Shown piece by piece: positions 63,830 through 64,000 of a stretch of 64,000 bases of DNA. Location: the NCBI GenBank assembly GCA_965203255.1, contig OZ241882.1:2232001-2296000 (forward strand). Reading direction: 5' to 3'. Position 1 is the stretch's first letter, and each line of letters starts with the position of its first letter. Origin of the DNA: JAPOUP01 sp965203255 (GTDB taxonomy: Bacteria; Pseudomonadota; Alphaproteobacteria; Rhodobacterales; Rhodobacteraceae). The notes beneath the pieces were generated by a model that searched no databases, was not told the origin of the DNA, and worked only from the letters and a program-made list of their open reading frames with translations. The position numbers and the translations under genes are program-made.

Positions 63830-64000
63830 ATGAGCGGACAGGAACCCTATCGGATCGACGTCGGCGGCCTGTGGAGCCGTCCGAAGGACCGCACCCCCGA
63901 GACGGTCGCCAGGGTCGATGAGGCGGGGGAGGGACTCGGATTCGTGGAACGGGAGCCTCGCCGAAGGGGGCGGCCGAAGTCCCCGCGCACCGGTCAGGTG
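63830..64000 (+). CDS. Probable partition partner protein, 5' part
   Basis: Starts MSGQEPYRIDVGGLWSRPKD with GGGAG 6 bases upstream of the ATG and runs off the window at residue 57. The basic segment REPRRRGRPKSPRTGQV suggests a DNA-binding region follows, perhaps of ribbon-helix-helix type, as in small ParB/ParG-like partners. Only 16 bases separate it from parA. Confidence 0.6.
   Translation, partial: MSGQEPYRIDVGGLWSRPKDRTPETVARVDEAGEGLGFVEREPRRRGRPKSPRTGQV

Overview
The window looks like accessory DNA of a GC-rich alphaproteobacterium. It carries dct-type TRAP and liv-type ABC operons, a FixAB-type ETF remnant, a tyrosine recombinase/DUF1403/ScpB block of the kind found on alphaproteobacterial plasmids, and a ParA gene at the right end. 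No rRNA, tRNA, CRISPR array or replication initiator was seen. A plasmid, chromid or plasmid-derived island is likely, but this is inference. Pseudogenes and insertion sequences are so dense (IS66, ISKra4, IS1595, IS110, IS30, ISAs1, IS630, ISNCY, Tn3 and an unassigned DDE family, here 'family A') that the genome appears to be in a phase of IS expansion and gene decay, as in a lineage with relaxed selection.
1-13.5 kb is mostly dead mobile DNA: a DUF4338 gene, a serine recombinase and IS66 remnants, an exported-protein gene split by an ISKra4 element, an AAA ATPase and a small possible DNA-binding protein, then a nest of elements (IS1595 hit by IS110 and family A, beside an IS30 fragment) and a small MITE.
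13.5-41.7 kb is one catabolic and transport regulon. It encodes a three-subunit molybdenum hydroxylase (coxL-like, interrupted by IS110; coxM-like; a coxS-coxG fusion), an ETF remnant, a ferredoxin-NADP reductase (split by IS30), a long ferredoxin, a DUF2848 protein, an amidase, a cupin, a PreA-like flavin/Fe-S reductase, a UPF0317 protein (frameshifted), a TRAP transporter, a branched-chain-type ABC transporter and a MarR regulator. Seven copies of a GTATAC-centred palindrome sit at or near the 5' ends of these transcription units. Hydroxylation, ferredoxin-dependent reduction, then amide hydrolysis would suit breakdown of an N-heterocyclic compound; the substrate is unknown.
42-56 kb is a defence and stress region: an ISNCY element, an IS66 remnant, hipBA with hipA split by an IS1595 element, an SRAP protein, a Tn3 remnant, a frameshifted SIR2-NTPase gene with a fragment of a second copy, an AT-richer three-gene operon with a TIGR04255 protein, and the truncated end of a dnd operon.
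56-64 kb looks like a replicon maintenance region: scpB, a DUF1403 gene, a 12-7-12 palindrome, a tyrosine recombinase, three copies of the recombinase 3' end plus a small downstream gene that bracket two RTX genes and a HigBA-like toxin-antitoxin operon, then parA preceded by inverted repeats and the start of a second partition-type gene.
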